A stretch of DNA of 25,265 bases, from NCBI GenBank assembly GCA_934533075.1, contig CAKTBJ010000037.1, forward strand, positions 1 to 25,265, in the 5' to 3' direction. Below, piece by piece: positions 13,950 to 22,789 of this stretch. The first letter of the stretch is position 1; each line of letters opens with the position of its first letter. This DNA comes from an uncultured Paracoccus sp. (GTDB taxonomy: Bacteria; Pseudomonadota; Alphaproteobacteria; Rhodobacterales; Rhodobacteraceae). The notes beneath the pieces were generated by a model. The model worked only from the letters and a program-made list of their open reading frames with translations, was not told the DNA's origin and ran no database searches. The position numbers and the translations under genes are program-made.

Positions 13950-16097
13950 ATGACCGCCCATCTTCCCCGCGCCGGCCTGCACGTCGCCCCGGTCCTGGTC
14001 GATTTCGTCGAGACCCGGCTGCTGCCCGGCCTTCCCGTCACGGCGGACGCCTTCTGGTCCGGCCTTGCCGCCCTGCTGGCCGATCTGGTGCCGGAAAACC
14101 GCCGCCTGCTGGCGGCGCGCGCGCATATGCAGGGCCAGATCGACGCCTGGCTGGCCGCGCGGCGCGATACGGATTGGGACAATGCCGCCTGGCAGGATTT
14201 CATGCGCGGCATCGGCTATCTGCTGCCCGAAGGCCCGGATTTCACCGTGGCGACCACGCCGTCGGACCCGGAGATTTCCACCCTGGCCGGCCCGCAGCTG
14301 GTGGTGCCGGTGACCAATGCCCGCTTTGCGCTGAACGCGGCCAATGCCCGCTGGGGCAGCCTTTACGATGCGCTCTATGGCACCGATGCGCTGCCGGGCG
14401 CGGCCTCGGGCAGGGGTTATGACCCGGCGCGGGGCGCGCAGGCGGTGGCCTGGGCGGCGGGCTTCCTCGACCGCGCGGTGCCGCTGGCCGAGGGCAGCCA
14501 TGCCGATGTGACGGCTTACACCACCGAGGCCGGCGCGCTGGCGGCGACCATCGCCGGCCGGCCGGTGCCGCTGGCCGATCCGGCCGCCTTCGTGGGCATG
14601 GCGGGCGAGGGCGCGCGGCGCTCGATCCTGCTGCGCCATCACGGGCTGCATGTCGAGCTGGTCTTCGATCCCGCGCATCCGGTGGGGGCGGCCAGCCCCT
14701 CGGGGCTGCGCGACGTGGTGCTGGAATCGGCCCTGACCGCCATTCAGGATTGCGAGGATTCCGTGGCCACGGTGGACGCCGCCGACAAGGTGCTGGCCTA
14801 TGGCAACTGGCTGGGCCTGATGAAGGGCGATCTGACGGAAACCTTCCGCAAGGGCGACGAAACGCTGACCCGCCGGCTGAACCCGGACCGGACCTTCGCC
14901 ACCCCCGGCGGCGGCACCCTGACCCTGCCCGGCCGCGCGGTGCTGCTGGTGCGCAATGTGGGCCACCTGATGACCACCGACGCGGTGCTGATGAATGGCG
15001 AGGACATCCCCGAGGGGCTGCTGGACGCCATGATCACGGTGACCGCCGCGCTGCACGACCTGAACAGGACCGAAGGCCCGCGCAACTCGCGCGCCGGATC
15101 GGTCTATGTGGTCAAGCCCAAGATGCACGGGCCGGAGGAAGCCGCCTTCGCCGACCGCACCTATGCGCGGGTCGAGCGCATCCTCGGCCTGCCCTTCGGC
15201 ACCGTCAAGCTGGGCCTGATGGACGAGGAGCGCCGCACCTCGGCCAATCTGCGCGAGTGCATCCGGGCGCTGAAGGACCGGATCGTGTTCATCAACACGG
15301 GCTTTCTGGACCGCACCGGCGACGAGATCCACACCCTGATGCAGGCCGGCCCCGTCCTGCCCAAGGCCGAGATGAAGGACGCCGCCTGGCTGTCGGCCTA
15401 TGAGGACGGCAATGTCGATGCGGGCCTGGCCACCGGGCTGAACGGCAGGGGACAGATCGGCAAGGGCATGTGGGCCAAGCCCGACGGCATGGCCGAGATG
15501 CTGGCGGTCAAGATCGGCCACCCGAAGGCCGGCGCGACCACCGCCTGGGTGCCCTCGCCCACCGCCGCCACGCTGCACGCCACGCATTATCATCAGGTGG
15601 ATGTCGCGGCGGTGCAGGACGGCCTGGCCGGGCGGGCGCGCGCCAGCCTGGACGCGCTGATGACCCCGCCGCTGCTGGGACGCCGCAACCTGCCGGAGGC
15701 CGCGATCGCGCGCGAGGTCGACCTGAATTGCCAGTCCATCCTGGGCTATGTGGTGCGCTGGGTCGATCAGGGCATCGGCTGCTCCAAGGTGCCGGACATC
15801 GACGACGTGGCGCTGATGGAGGACCGGGCGACGCTGCGCATCTCGGCGCAGTTCCTGGCGAACTGGCTGCTGCACGGGCTGATCACCGAGGCGCAGGTGG
15901 ATGACAGCCTGCACCGCATGGCGGTGGCCGTGGACCGCCAGAACGCCGCTGACCCCGCCTATCGCCCGATGGCGCCGGCTTTCGACGGCCCGGCCTTCAA
16001 CGCCGCCCGCGACCTGATCCTGAAGGGCGCGGCCCAGCCGTCGGGCTATACCGAACCCCTGCTCCACGCATGGCGGCGCGTGGCAAAGACCGCCTGA
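13950..16097 (+). CDS. glcB: Malate synthase G
   Basis: 715 residues, close to the 723 of E. coli GlcB. It condenses glyoxylate with acetyl-CoA to malate. Active-site blocks are present: [19 protein letters not shown] with the catalytic Arg, [12 protein letters not shown] with the magnesium-binding Glu, [15 protein letters not shown] with the second metal ligand Asp, and [18 protein letters not shown] with the catalytic base Asp. The ATG at 13950 has a strong AAGGAG site 6-7 nt before it; an open frame extends upstream over allA and is ignored. As the last gene of the ureide operon it draws off the glyoxylate made by AllA into central metabolism. Third-codon GC is higher than in puuE. Confidence 0.96.
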   Translation: MTAHLPRAGLHVAPVLVDFVETRLLPGLPVTADAFWSGLAALLADLVPENRRLLAARAHMQGQIDAWLAARRDTDWDNAAWQDFMRGIGYLLPEGPDFTVATTPSDPEISTLAGPQLVVPVTNARFALNAANARWGSLYDALYGTDALPGAASGRGYDPARGAQAVAWAAGFLDRAVPLAEGSHADVTAYTTEAGALAATIAGRPVPLADPAAFVGMAGEGARRSILLRHHGLHVELVFDPAHPVGAASPSGLRDVVLESALTAIQDCEDSVATVDAADKVLAYGNWLGLMKGDLTETFRKGDETLTRRLNPDRTFATPGGGTLTLPGRAVLLVRNVGHLMTTDAVLMNGEDIPEGLLDAMITVTAALHDLNRTEGPRNSRAGSVYVVKPKMHGPEEAAFADRTYARVERILGLPFGTVKLGLMDEERRTSANLRECIRALKDRIVFINTGFLDRTGDEIHTLMQAGPVLPKAEMKDAAWLSAYEDGNVDAGLATGLNGRGQIGKGMWAKPDGMAEMLAVKIGHPKAGATTAWVPSPTAATLHATHYHQVDVAAVQDGLAGRARASLDALMTPPLLGRRNLPEAAIAREVDLNCQSILGYVVRWVDQGIGCSKVPDIDDVALMEDRATLRISAQFLANWLLHGLITEAQVDDSLHRMAVAVDRQNAADPAYRPMAPAFDGPAFNAARDLILKGAAQPSGYTEPLLHAWRRVAKTA

Positions 16098-16107
16098 CGG
16101 GGCCGGC

Positions 16108-16127
16108 GCCGGGCGTGAGCGCCCGGC
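16108..16127 (+). terminator. Hairpin after malate synthase
   Basis: GCCGGGCG and CGCCCGGC form a perfect 8-bp stem with a TGAG loop 10 bp past the stop. A second smaller stem (GCCGG/CCGGC) follows at 16134-16148. The 107-bp gap separates convergent genes, so the stems may serve both strands; there is no T-run. Confidence 0.5.
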
Positions 16128-16204
16128 AGCGCGGCCGGGAAAGCCGGCGACGGTGGCCGCCCGGCCAGGCTCGCCGGCAAGGCCGTGGCCGGACGCTCCG
16201 CCCG

Positions 16205-18742
16205 CTAGCCGTCCTGTGCCCGCAGCACCCGCGCCGGGCGCACCGAGAGCGGGCGCAGCGCGAAGGCGATGCCGGCCAGCATGACGGCCAGCACGCCGCC
16301 CAGCACGATGGCCACGGCCGAGACCGGCTCGAACACATAGCGCGTCTCCATCACGAAGGTGATCACCGCCCAGCCCGCGACACCTCCGGCGAGGATCGCC
16401 ACCAGCCCCGCCGCCGCCCCCATCAGCGCGGATCGCAATGCAAAGGACGCAAGGATGCGCCCCCGCGTCGCGCCCAGCGTGCGCAGGACCGCGGCCTCGA
16501 ACACCCGCGCCCGCTCGCCCGCGGCGGCGGCACCGATCAGCACCATGAACCCGGTCAGCAGCGTCGCCCCCGCCGCCCATGCCGCGGCCGAGGCGATGGC
16601 GCCCAGCGCGTCGGTCACGCGGTCCACCGCATCGCGCACCCGGATGGCGGTCACGTTGGGAAAGGCGCGCGCCAGATCGCGCAGGATGCGGCCCTCGGCC
16701 TCCGCCTCGGCATAGACCGTTGCGATATGGGTATGCGGGGCGCCGCGCAGGGCGTTCGGACTCATCGACATCACGAAGCCCAGCCCGCCGGTCGAGAAAT
16801 CCACCGCGCGGAAGCTGGTGATCTCGGCCTCGATGTCGCGGCCGAGGATGTTCACCGTGATCCGGTCGCCCAGCGCCAGCCCCAGCTCCTCGGCCTCCTC
16901 GGCGCCGAAAGACACCTGCGGCGGGCCGTCATGGCCCTCGGGCCACCATGTCCCGGCCGTCACCGTGGTGCCCTCGGGCGGGGTTTCGGAATAGGTGACG
17001 CCGCGATCGCCGCGCAGCACCCAGTGATCGCCCGCGACCTCGGCGGCGGGGCGGCCGTTGATGCGGGTCAGGATGCCGCGCAGCATCGGCGCGCTTTCCA
17101 CCCGCTCGACGCCGGGATCGGCATCCAGCCGGGCGGTGAAATCCGCCATCTGGTCGTTCTGGATGTCGAGGAAGAAATAGGCCGGCGCGCGGGCGGGCAG
17201 GTCGCGGTCGATGGCGGCGCGCAGGTTGGCTTCGATCTGGCCGACGCTGGCCAGCACCGTCAGCCCCAGCCCCAGCGAGAGGATGACCGAGCCGGTTTCC
17301 TGTCCCGGCCCGCCGATGGCCGACAAGGCCAGCCGCAGCGCCGGCCAGCCGCGCAAGGCGGGGCTGCGGGCCAGAAGCCGCGCCGCGCGGCGCACCAGCG
17401 CAGCCGACAAAAGCAGCACCGCCAGCGCCGCCACGATGCCGAAGGCCGCGCCCAGCGCCAGCCCCGGCACACCGGAAAACAGCGCCGCGCCTCCGATCAG
17501 CACCGCCGCCAGCGCCGCCGATACCGCCCACCACACCGGCCGGGGCCAGCCTTGCGCCGCGCCCGCCGCCTCGCGGTAAAGCGCCGCCGCGCGGATGCGG
17601 GCGGTGCGCGCCAGCGGCCAGAGCGTGAACAGCAGCGCGGTCGCGATCCCGTAGAAGGCGGCCTCGGCCAGCGGCGCGGGCCAGGGCGCGAAGACCGCCG
17701 GCACCGGCAGCAGGCGCCCGATCATCGGCGCCAGCCCCAGCGGCACGGCCGCGCCGAGGATCAGCCCGGCGCCGACGCCCAGAACCGTCAGCGCCGCGAT
17801 CTGGAACAGATAGGTCAGGAACACCACCCGCTGGTCGGCGCCCAGCGTGCGCAGCGTGGCGATGGTGGCCGTCTTGCCCGCCAGATAGGCGCGCACCGCC
17901 GCCGAGACGCCGATCCCGCCCACCGCCAGGCCGGCCAGCCCCACGATCACCAGAAAGGCGCCGATCCGGTCCACGAACCGCTCGATCCCCGGCGCGGCGC
18001 GGCGGCTGTCGCGCCAGCGCAAGCCGGTGTCGCGAAAGGCATCCATCGCCTCGGCCCGCAGGGCGGCGAGGTCGGACCCCGGCGGCAGCAGCAGGCGATA
18101 TTGCGTATCGAACAGCGTGCCCGGCCCGATCAGCCCCGATTCCGCCAATGCGTCGCTGGCGACCAGCGTGCGCGGGCCGAGGCCGAAGCCGCCGGCGGCG
18201 CTGTCCGGCTCGGACACCAGCACCGCCGCAAGGCGGAAGGATTGCAGGCCCAGCCGGAATTCGTCGCCGATCCGCAGCCCCAGCCGCTCGGCCAGCACCC
18301 CGTCCATCACCCCGCCGGGCAGGCCATCCCCGCCCGCCAGCGCCCGATCCAGCGGCATCGGCGGGTCCAGCCCGACCGTGCCCAGCAGCGGATAGGCAGC
18401 ATCCACGGCCTTGACCTGGGTCAGCCCATGCTCGGCCGCCTCGCCCTCGCCCGCGACGGCCATCGAGCGGAAATCCACCACCTCGGAGGTGGCCAGCGCG
18501 ATGCGGTCCATGAAGGCGCGCTCGGCCTCGGTCGCATGGCGATAGGTGAACTGCATCTGCGCATCGCCGCCCAGAAGCACCCGGCCCTGATCGGCCAGCC
18601 CGGCCTGGATCGAGGCCCGCACGATGCCCACCGCCGCGATGGCCGCGACGCCGAGGATCAGGCAGGCCAGAAAGACGCGGAACCCGCGCAGGCCGCCGCG
18701 CAGTTCGCGCCGGGCAAGGCGCAGGGCGGTGCGGGCGCTCAT
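16205..18742 (-). CDS. YbbP-like ABC permease (FtsX/MacB superfamily)
   Basis: 845 residues. The start MSARTALRLARRELRGGLRG at 18742 is the usual N-terminus of YbbP homologues; the frame extends upstream without family sequence. An N-terminal helix (FLACLILGVAAIAAVGIVRA) is followed by a large periplasmic domain (QAGLADQGRVLLGGDAQMQF, HGLTQVKAVDAAYPLLGTV), then two sets of FtsX membrane helices (VIVGLAGLAVGGIGVSAAV and on; a second set at the C-terminus ending RPLSVRPARVLRAQDG). About ten helices in all. It is the membrane partner of the ATPase at 18819-19523. In E. coli ybbA-ybbP lie divergent from tesA, exactly as here. The complex is thought to move hydrophobic compounds or lipids from the inner membrane to the periplasmic TesA. 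Substrate is not shown by the sequence. Confidence 0.92.
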   Translation of the reverse strand: MSARTALRLARRELRGGLRGFRVFLACLILGVAAIAAVGIVRASIQAGLADQGRVLLGGDAQMQFTYRHATEAERAFMDRIALATSEVVDFRSMAVAGEGEAAEHGLTQVKAVDAAYPLLGTVGLDPPMPLDRALAGGDGLPGGVMDGVLAERLGLRIGDEFRLGLQSFRLAAVLVSEPDSAAGGFGLGPRTLVASDALAESGLIGPGTLFDTQYRLLLPPGSDLAALRAEAMDAFRDTGLRWRDSRRAAPGIERFVDRIGAFLVIVGLAGLAVGGIGVSAAVRAYLAGKTATIATLRTLGADQRVVFLTYLFQIAALTVLGVGAGLILGAAVPLGLAPMIGRLLPVPAVFAPWPAPLAEAAFYGIATALLFTLWPLARTARIRAAALYREAAGAAQGWPRPVWWAVSAALAAVLIGGAALFSGVPGLALGAAFGIVAALAVLLLSAALVRRAARLLARSPALRGWPALRLALSAIGGPGQETGSVILSLGLGLTVLASVGQIEANLRAAIDRDLPARAPAYFFLDIQNDQMADFTARLDADPGVERVESAPMLRGILTRINGRPAAEVAGDHWVLRGDRGVTYSETPPEGTTVTAGTWWPEGHDGPPQVSFGAEEAEELGLALGDRITVNILGRDIEAEITSFRAVDFSTGGLGFVMSMSPNALRGAPHTHIATVYAEAEAEGRILRDLARAFPNVTAIRVRDAVDRVTDALGAIASAAAWAAGATLLTGFMVLIGAAAAGERARVFEAAVLRTLGATRGRILASFALRSALMGAAAGLVAILAGGVAGWAVITFVMETRYVFEPVSAVAIVLGGVLAVMLAGIAFALRPLSVRPARVLRAQDG

Positions 18743-18818
18743 GACCGGGCCGCGCGGCTGGCGGCGATTCCCGCCGGCGCAGGCCCCCGGACCGGCCGGC
18801 GGCAAGGGAATCGCGCCG

Positions 18819-19523
18819 TCATTCCGCCGCCCCCCGCGCCGGCGCCATCGCCTCACCCTCGATCCGGCCATCGGCCAGCCGCACCACCCGGTCGCAGCGC
18901 GCCGCAAGCTCCGGCGCATGGGTCACGAGGATCAGCGTCGCGCCATGCCGGTCGCGCAGCCCGAACAGCAGGTCCATGATCGCCCGGCCGTTCGCCCCGT
19001 CCAGATTGCCCGTCGGCTCGTCCGCCAGCAGGATCGCGGGCCGGGTCACGGCGGCGCGGGCCAGCGCCACGCGCTGCTGCTCGCCCCCCGAAAGCTGCGC
19101 GGGGTAATGCCCGGCGCGACGGCCGAGGCCCACGGCCTCCAGTTCGGCTTCCGCGCGGTCGAAGGCATCGCCCGCCCCCATCAGCTCCAGCGGCACCGCG
19201 ACGTTTTCCAGCGCCGTCATCGTCGGGATGAGGTGGAAGGATTGAAACACCACCCCCATATTGCCCCTGCGGAACCGGGCCAGCGCGTCCTCGTCCAGTG
19301 CCGTCAGATCGCGACCCAGCGCCTGGACGCTGCCCCCCGTGGCCCGTTCCAGCCCGCCCATGAGCATGAGGAGAGAGGATTTGCCCGAACCGGACGGCCC
19401 CACCAGCCCCAGCGTCTCGCCCCGCGCCACGTCGAGGGTGATGCCCTTCAGGATTTCCACCGGACCGGCGTTCCCCTTCAATGTCAGCCGCGCATCGCGC
19501 AGCGAAACCACCGGTTCCGTCAT
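18819..19523 (-). CDS. YbbA-like ABC ATPase (LolD/MacB group)
   Basis: 234 residues. Walker A GPSGSGKS is at 42-49, Q-loop VVFQSFHLIPTMTALENV, signature LSGGEQQRVALARA from 144, Walker B ILLADEPTGNLD with D168 and E169, and switch His in LVTHAPELA. The FQSFxLIPTLTALENV segment and short length are typical of the LolD/YbbA/MacB exporters. Two ATGs stand in a row (19526 and 19523); the second gives better spacing (6 nt) from AGGA. The permease gene follows after 76 bp. The gene starts only about 50 bp from the divergent esterase gene, so their promoters must overlap. Confidence 0.94.
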   Translation of the reverse strand: MTEPVVSLRDARLTLKGNAGPVEILKGITLDVARGETLGLVGPSGSGKSSLLMLMGGLERATGGSVQALGRDLTALDEDALARFRRGNMGVVFQSFHLIPTMTALENVAVPLELMGAGDAFDRAEAELEAVGLGRRAGHYPAQLSGGEQQRVALARAAVTRPAILLADEPTGNLDGANGRAIMDLLFGLRDRHGATLILVTHAPELAARCDRVVRLADGRIEGEAMAPARGAAE

Positions 19524-19572
19524 CATCCGTCCTTCACCTGTCCGCCCTTGGGGATATGGGACCGGGCGGCGC

Positions 19573-20235
19573 TTGCGCAACCGTATTGCGGGCCTGATTT
19601 CCGCGCTTTTCATCACTTTGGCGATGCCGGCCCTGCCTGCGGCGGCCGAGCCGCTGCGGCTGGTGGCGCTGGGCGACAGCCTGACGCAGGGCTATGGCCT
19701 GCCCGCCGAGGCGGGCTTCGTGCCGCAGTTGGAAGGCTGGCTGCGCGCCGAGGGGCGGGACGTGACGGTGCTGAACGCGGGCGTATCCGGCGACACCACC
19801 GCCGGCGGGCGGGCGCGGCTGGGCTGGACGCTGGCCGACGGGGCGGATGCGATGATCGTGGCGCTTGGCGGCAACGACCTGCTGCGCGGCATCCTGCCCG
19901 AGGTCAGCCGCGCCAATCTGGACGCGATCCTGACCGAGGCCGCCGCGCAGGACGTGCCGGTGCTGCTGATGGGCATGGAGGCGCCGGGCAATTACGGTCC
20001 CGAATACCGCGCGGAATTCGACGCCATCTATCCCGGTCTGGCGGAGGCGCACGGCGTGCCGCTGGTGGCCAGCTTCCTCGCGCCGCTGATCGAGGGGCTG
20101 GACGATCCCGCCGGTCTGGGCGCCTATCTGCAATCCGACGGGCTTCATCCCAACGAGGCGGGCGTGGCGCGGATCGTCGAGGGAATCGGCCCCGAGGTGC
20201 TGCGGTTTCTGGACGGCATCGACGGCGGGGCGTGA
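19573..20235 (+). CDS. tesA: TesA-like SGNH esterase/lysophospholipase, secreted
   Basis: 220 residues from a TTG start, giving MRNRIAGLISALFITLAMPA, a good Sec signal peptide ending PAAA near residue 25. No in-frame ATG precedes the signal sequence; an ATG inside it at 19624 would destroy it. SGNH blocks: GDSLTQGYG with nucleophile S36, NAGVSGDTTAGG with the oxyanion Gly, GGNDLLRG with N102, and SDGLHPNEAG with D189 and H192. This is the TesA/arylesterase group that acts on thioesters, lysophospholipids or aryl esters in the periplasm. Divergent from ybbAP, a gene order shared with E. coli. Confidence 0.88.
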   Translation: MRNRIAGLISALFITLAMPALPAAAEPLRLVALGDSLTQGYGLPAEAGFVPQLEGWLRAEGRDVTVLNAGVSGDTTAGGRARLGWTLADGADAMIVALGGNDLLRGILPEVSRANLDAILTEAAAQDVPVLLMGMEAPGNYGPEYRAEFDAIYPGLAEAHGVPLVASFLAPLIEGLDDPAGLGAYLQSDGLHPNEAGVARIVEGIGPEVLRFLDGIDGGA

Positions 20236-20242
20236 CGCACCA

Positions 20243-20328
20243 CCGGGACGCGGCCCGGCGACGGCCCGGCGGAATCGATGCCGGACATGGACGATCTCCC
20301 GCCGGGGGTGGCGCACCGGGGCACCTCC
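20243..20328. terminator. Hairpins between convergent esterase and cyclophilin-like genes
   Basis: CCGGG/CCCGG (20243-20258, 6-nt loop) lies just after the esterase stop. A second stem, GGGGGTG with CACCTCC (20304-20310 and 20322-20328, one G-T pair), lies nearer the minus-strand gene. They probably end the two converging transcripts. Confidence 0.4.
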
Positions 20329-20352
20329 CGCCCGCACAGGCGCCGGGAGACT

Positions 20353-20763
20353 TTATCGGTCCGCGGGCGTGATCTCGACCGCGATGCTGCCGGGCCGGTC
20401 GAAGATCGACACATCGCCCTCGATCTGCCCGAGGATGACGATGCCGGGCGATGGGACGCGGCCGCTGCGGTAGTAGATCACGAAGTCGCGCCCGCTCCAC
20501 AGGCCCAGCGTGCCGGCGTGGAAATCGCGCTGGCGCGGCAGGTCGGGCAAGGCGGCGGGCAGCCTGCCGGTCTTTTCCTGCCGCAGATGGTCGCCCATCT
20601 CGATGCTCAGCGGCAGCATGGCCGACAGCGCGCGGGCGGCGGCGTTGTCGGCCAGTTCAGCCGTGACCTCGCCCCAGTCGGACGAGATGCGGATGCGGTC
20701 CTGTGCCATGACGGTTCCGGTCGTTGCCAAGGTGACGAAGGCGGCGGTCAGCAGTTTCAGCAT
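20353..20763 (-). CDS. Secreted cyclophilin-like fold protein
   Basis: 136 residues with a signal peptide (MLKLLTAAFVTLATTGTVMA, cleavage near residue 20). The mature part of about 116 residues has the pattern of the small cyclophilin-like proteins (Cyclophil_like2/TM1367 type): RIRISSDWGEVTAELADN, AAARALSAMLPLSIEM, a central LPRQRDFHAGTLGLW segment, then DFVIYYRSGR and IVILGQIEGDVSIF. These have a cyclophilin beta-barrel but no shown prolyl isomerase activity; their role is unknown. It follows the Tat-exported hydrolase on the same strand, so both products act outside the cytoplasm. The Shine-Dalgarno AGGAG is about 12 nt from the ATG, slightly far. Confidence 0.75.
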   Translation of the reverse strand: MLKLLTAAFVTLATTGTVMAQDRIRISSDWGEVTAELADNAAARALSAMLPLSIEMGDHLRQEKTGRLPAALPDLPRQRDFHAGTLGLWSGRDFVIYYRSGRVPSPGIVILGQIEGDVSIFDRPGSIAVEITPADR

Positions 20764-20790
20764 GGGGGCGCTCTGCTCCTGTGGCGGAAA

Positions 20791-20816
20791 GCGGGGCCTG
20801 CCCGCGCAGGCCCCGC
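20791..20816 (-). terminator. Strong hairpin after the alpha/beta hydrolase gene
   Basis: GCGGGGCCTGC and GCAGGCCCCGC form a perfect 11-bp stem with a CCGC loop, 5 bp past the hydrolase stop. No T-run follows. It probably attenuates read-through into the cyclophilin-like gene or protects the upstream mRNA end. Confidence 0.55.
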
Positions 20817-20820
20817 CATC

Positions 20821-21891
20821 CTAGACGGAAAGATGCTGCGCGAAGAAGGCTTGCAGCCTGTCGAAGGGGATCACATCCGCCTTGTCGTAGAGGTCGACAT
20901 GGTTGGCGCCCGGAACGATCAGCAACTCCTTCGGCTCGGCCGCCGCCTCATAGGCGGTCTCGCTGAAATAGCGCGAATGGGCGTTCTCGCCGTGGATCAG
21001 CAGCACCGGGCGCGGCGCGATCTCCGCGATATGGGTCAGCAGCGGCAGGTTCATGAACGGCAGCGGCGTCGTCTGCGTCCAGGCATTGCCCGAATTGACC
21101 GCCCGCGCGTGGTAGCCGCGCGGCGTCATGTAATAGTCGTGGTAATCGACCAGGAACTGTCCCTCGCCGCCCTTCAGCTCGTTATAGGGCGGCTGATAGG
21201 CCGGAGCGCCGCTCGCGGCATCCTCCCAACGCTGGCGGCTGAGCTGTTCCAGCACGGCCGCGCGCTGATCAGAGGTCATGGCGTCGTCGTAACCCTTCGA
21301 CATCACGCGGGTCATGTCATACATGGTCGTCGTCGCAACGGCCTTGACGCGCTTGTCCACCGCGACCGCGCCCAGCGCCATGCCGCCCCAGCCGCAGATG
21401 CCGATGACGCCGATCCGCTCGCGGTCGACGGCGGCGTGCAGGCCGAGATAGTCCACCGCCGCCATGAAGTCCTCGGTATTGATGTCGGGCGAGGCGACAT
21501 TACGCGGCTCGCCGCCGCTTTCGCCGGTATAGGACGGGTCGAAGGCCAAGGTGATGAAGCCGCGTTCCGCCATCGTCTGCGCATAGAGGCCCGAGGACTG
21601 TTCCTTCACCGCGCCGAACGGGCCGCTGACGGCGATGGCGGGCAGGCTGCCGGCGCGATCCTTCGGCAGGTAGAGATCGCCCGACAGGGTGATGCCGTAG
21701 CGGTTGGTGAAGGTGATCTTCTCGTGATCGACATTCTCGCTGCGCGGGAAAACCTTGTCCCAGTCGTCTGACATAGCCTGAGCCTCTGCGTTGGAATTGT
21801 TGAAAAGCGACGCCGCACCGAAGGCGGCAAGACCGGCCCCGGTCAGCTTCAGAAGGTCGCGCCGGGCCAGGCCCGTGTTCGGATGGGTCAT
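20821..21891 (-). CDS. Tat-exported alpha/beta hydrolase
   Basis: 356 residues beginning MTHPNTGLARRDLLKLTGAG at an ATG with Shine-Dalgarno CAGGAG. The twin-arginine motif ARRDLLK, the hydrophobic segment and AEAQA indicate Tat export and cleavage near residue 39. The mature part is a YcjY/dienelactone-hydrolase-like alpha/beta hydrolase: LSGDLYLPKD, AVSGPFGAVKEQSSG, LAFDPSYTGESGGEPR, the elbow GVIGICGWGGMALG (164-170), late PRPVLLIHGENAHSR and the His in VPGANHVDLYD. The usual Ser nucleophile is not at its place: the elbow has Trp168 with Cys166 two residues earlier. It may use Cys, or represent a non-hydrolytic variant. It lies 23 bp downstream of the SDR gene. Substrate unknown. Confidence 0.85.
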   Translation of the reverse strand: MTHPNTGLARRDLLKLTGAGLAAFGAASLFNNSNAEAQAMSDDWDKVFPRSENVDHEKITFTNRYGITLSGDLYLPKDRAGSLPAIAVSGPFGAVKEQSSGLYAQTMAERGFITLAFDPSYTGESGGEPRNVASPDINTEDFMAAVDYLGLHAAVDRERIGVIGICGWGGMALGAVAVDKRVKAVATTTMYDMTRVMSKGYDDAMTSDQRAAVLEQLSRQRWEDAASGAPAYQPPYNELKGGEGQFLVDYHDYYMTPRGYHARAVNSGNAWTQTTPLPFMNLPLLTHIAEIAPRPVLLIHGENAHSRYFSETAYEAAAEPKELLIVPGANHVDLYDKADVIPFDRLQAFFAQHLSV

Positions 21892-21914
21892 GTCTGTCTC
21901 CTGTTCCTGCCCTG

Positions 21915-22679
21915 TCAAACCGTCTGGCCGCCATCGACGACCACGGCCGCGCCAAGGGTGAAGCCCGCCCCTTCCGAGCACAGCCACAGCACGGTTGCGG
22001 CGATCTCCTCGGGCCGGCCGAGGCGGCCGATGGGTTCCTGCGCGATGGCGGCCTGCAAGCCCTCCGCCGTGCCGCCGGTAAAGCGGTCGATCATCGCGGT
22101 GTGGACGATGCCGGGGCAGATGGCGTTGATGCGGATGTTCTGGCCGGCATAGTCCAGCGCCGCCGCCTTGGTCAGGCCGATCACGCCGAACTTGGCCGCG
22201 TTATAGATGGCATGGCCCGGAAAGCCCTTCACCCCGGCGCCCGACGAGGCATTCACGATGGCCCCGCCGCCGCGCTTCAGCATCTGCGGCACCTGATACT
22301 TGATGCAGTAGAAGATGCCGCTGAGATTGATCGACAGGTTGCGGTTCCACAATTCGCCCGAAATCTCATGCGCCGGCCTCAGGACCGGCTCGACCCCCGC
22401 GCTGTTGAAAGCGAAGTCGAGACCCCCGAAGGCCGCGACCGTCTGCCCGACCGCAGCCGCGACCTCGGCCTCCTGCGCCACGTCGCAGCGGATGGCGATG
22501 GCGGTGCCGCCCGCCGCCGCGACCTGCCGGAGGGTCTCGTCCATGCCGTCCTGCGACAGGTCGGCGATGGCCACCCGCGCCCCGGCCTGCGCGAAGGCCA
22601 ACGCGGTGGCGCGGCCCAGCCCGCTGCCGCCGCCGGTGATGAAGGCCACCTTGCCGGTGTAGTCGAAGGACGGGTTCAT
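21915..22679 (-). CDS. SDR-family oxidoreductase
   Basis: 254 residues, a classical short-chain dehydrogenase/reductase. The dinucleotide motif TGGGSGLG is at 15-22, with D40 after the second strand, which favours NAD(H). NSAG is at 92-95, and the catalytic set is N116-119 region, S146, Y159 and K163 (YNAAK). The C-terminus ends [12 protein letters not shown], the standard close of the family. The ATG at 22679 has GGAG upstream; an open frame to 22730 is ignored. Divergent from the LysR gene and upstream of the hydrolase, so the LysR protein probably controls it. Substrate cannot be read from the sequence. Confidence 0.93.
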   Translation of the reverse strand: MNPSFDYTGKVAFITGGGSGLGRATALAFAQAGARVAIADLSQDGMDETLRQVAAAGGTAIAIRCDVAQEAEVAAAVGQTVAAFGGLDFAFNSAGVEPVLRPAHEISGELWNRNLSINLSGIFYCIKYQVPQMLKRGGGAIVNASSGAGVKGFPGHAIYNAAKFGVIGLTKAAALDYAGQNIRINAICPGIVHTAMIDRFTGGTAEGLQAAIAQEPIGRLGRPEEIAATVLWLCSEGAGFTLGAAVVVDGGQTV

Positions 22680-22789
22680 GACGCGGCTCCATTCTGCTGA
22701 TGCCGCTGATCTAGCATGGCGCGAACTCATGGATTAGCGCCACGGCTTCGCTTAGACTTATCGACCAAGGCCATGAATGGGGGCGTGCC
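22680..22789. promoter_or_regulatory. Divergent promoter region of SDR and lysR
   Basis: This 110-bp gap separates divergent starts. A patch at about 22727-22772 is less GC-rich and contains TTAGCG and CTTAGACTTATCGA, likely the binding region for the LysR protein. I cannot place a convincing T-N11-A palindrome or -35/-10 pair. Confidence 0.35.

Noticed and set aside
16134..16200. REP-like element family in the GC-rich gap after glcB
   Set aside because: Some similarity to the 650-720 stretch (gccgggaagccggc) is seen, but it is short and explained by GC-rich hairpins.
13773..16580. Very long minus-strand frame opposite malate synthase and ureidoglycolate lyase
   Set aside because: It is low-complexity antisense sequence; the plus-strand genes have complete active-site motifs.
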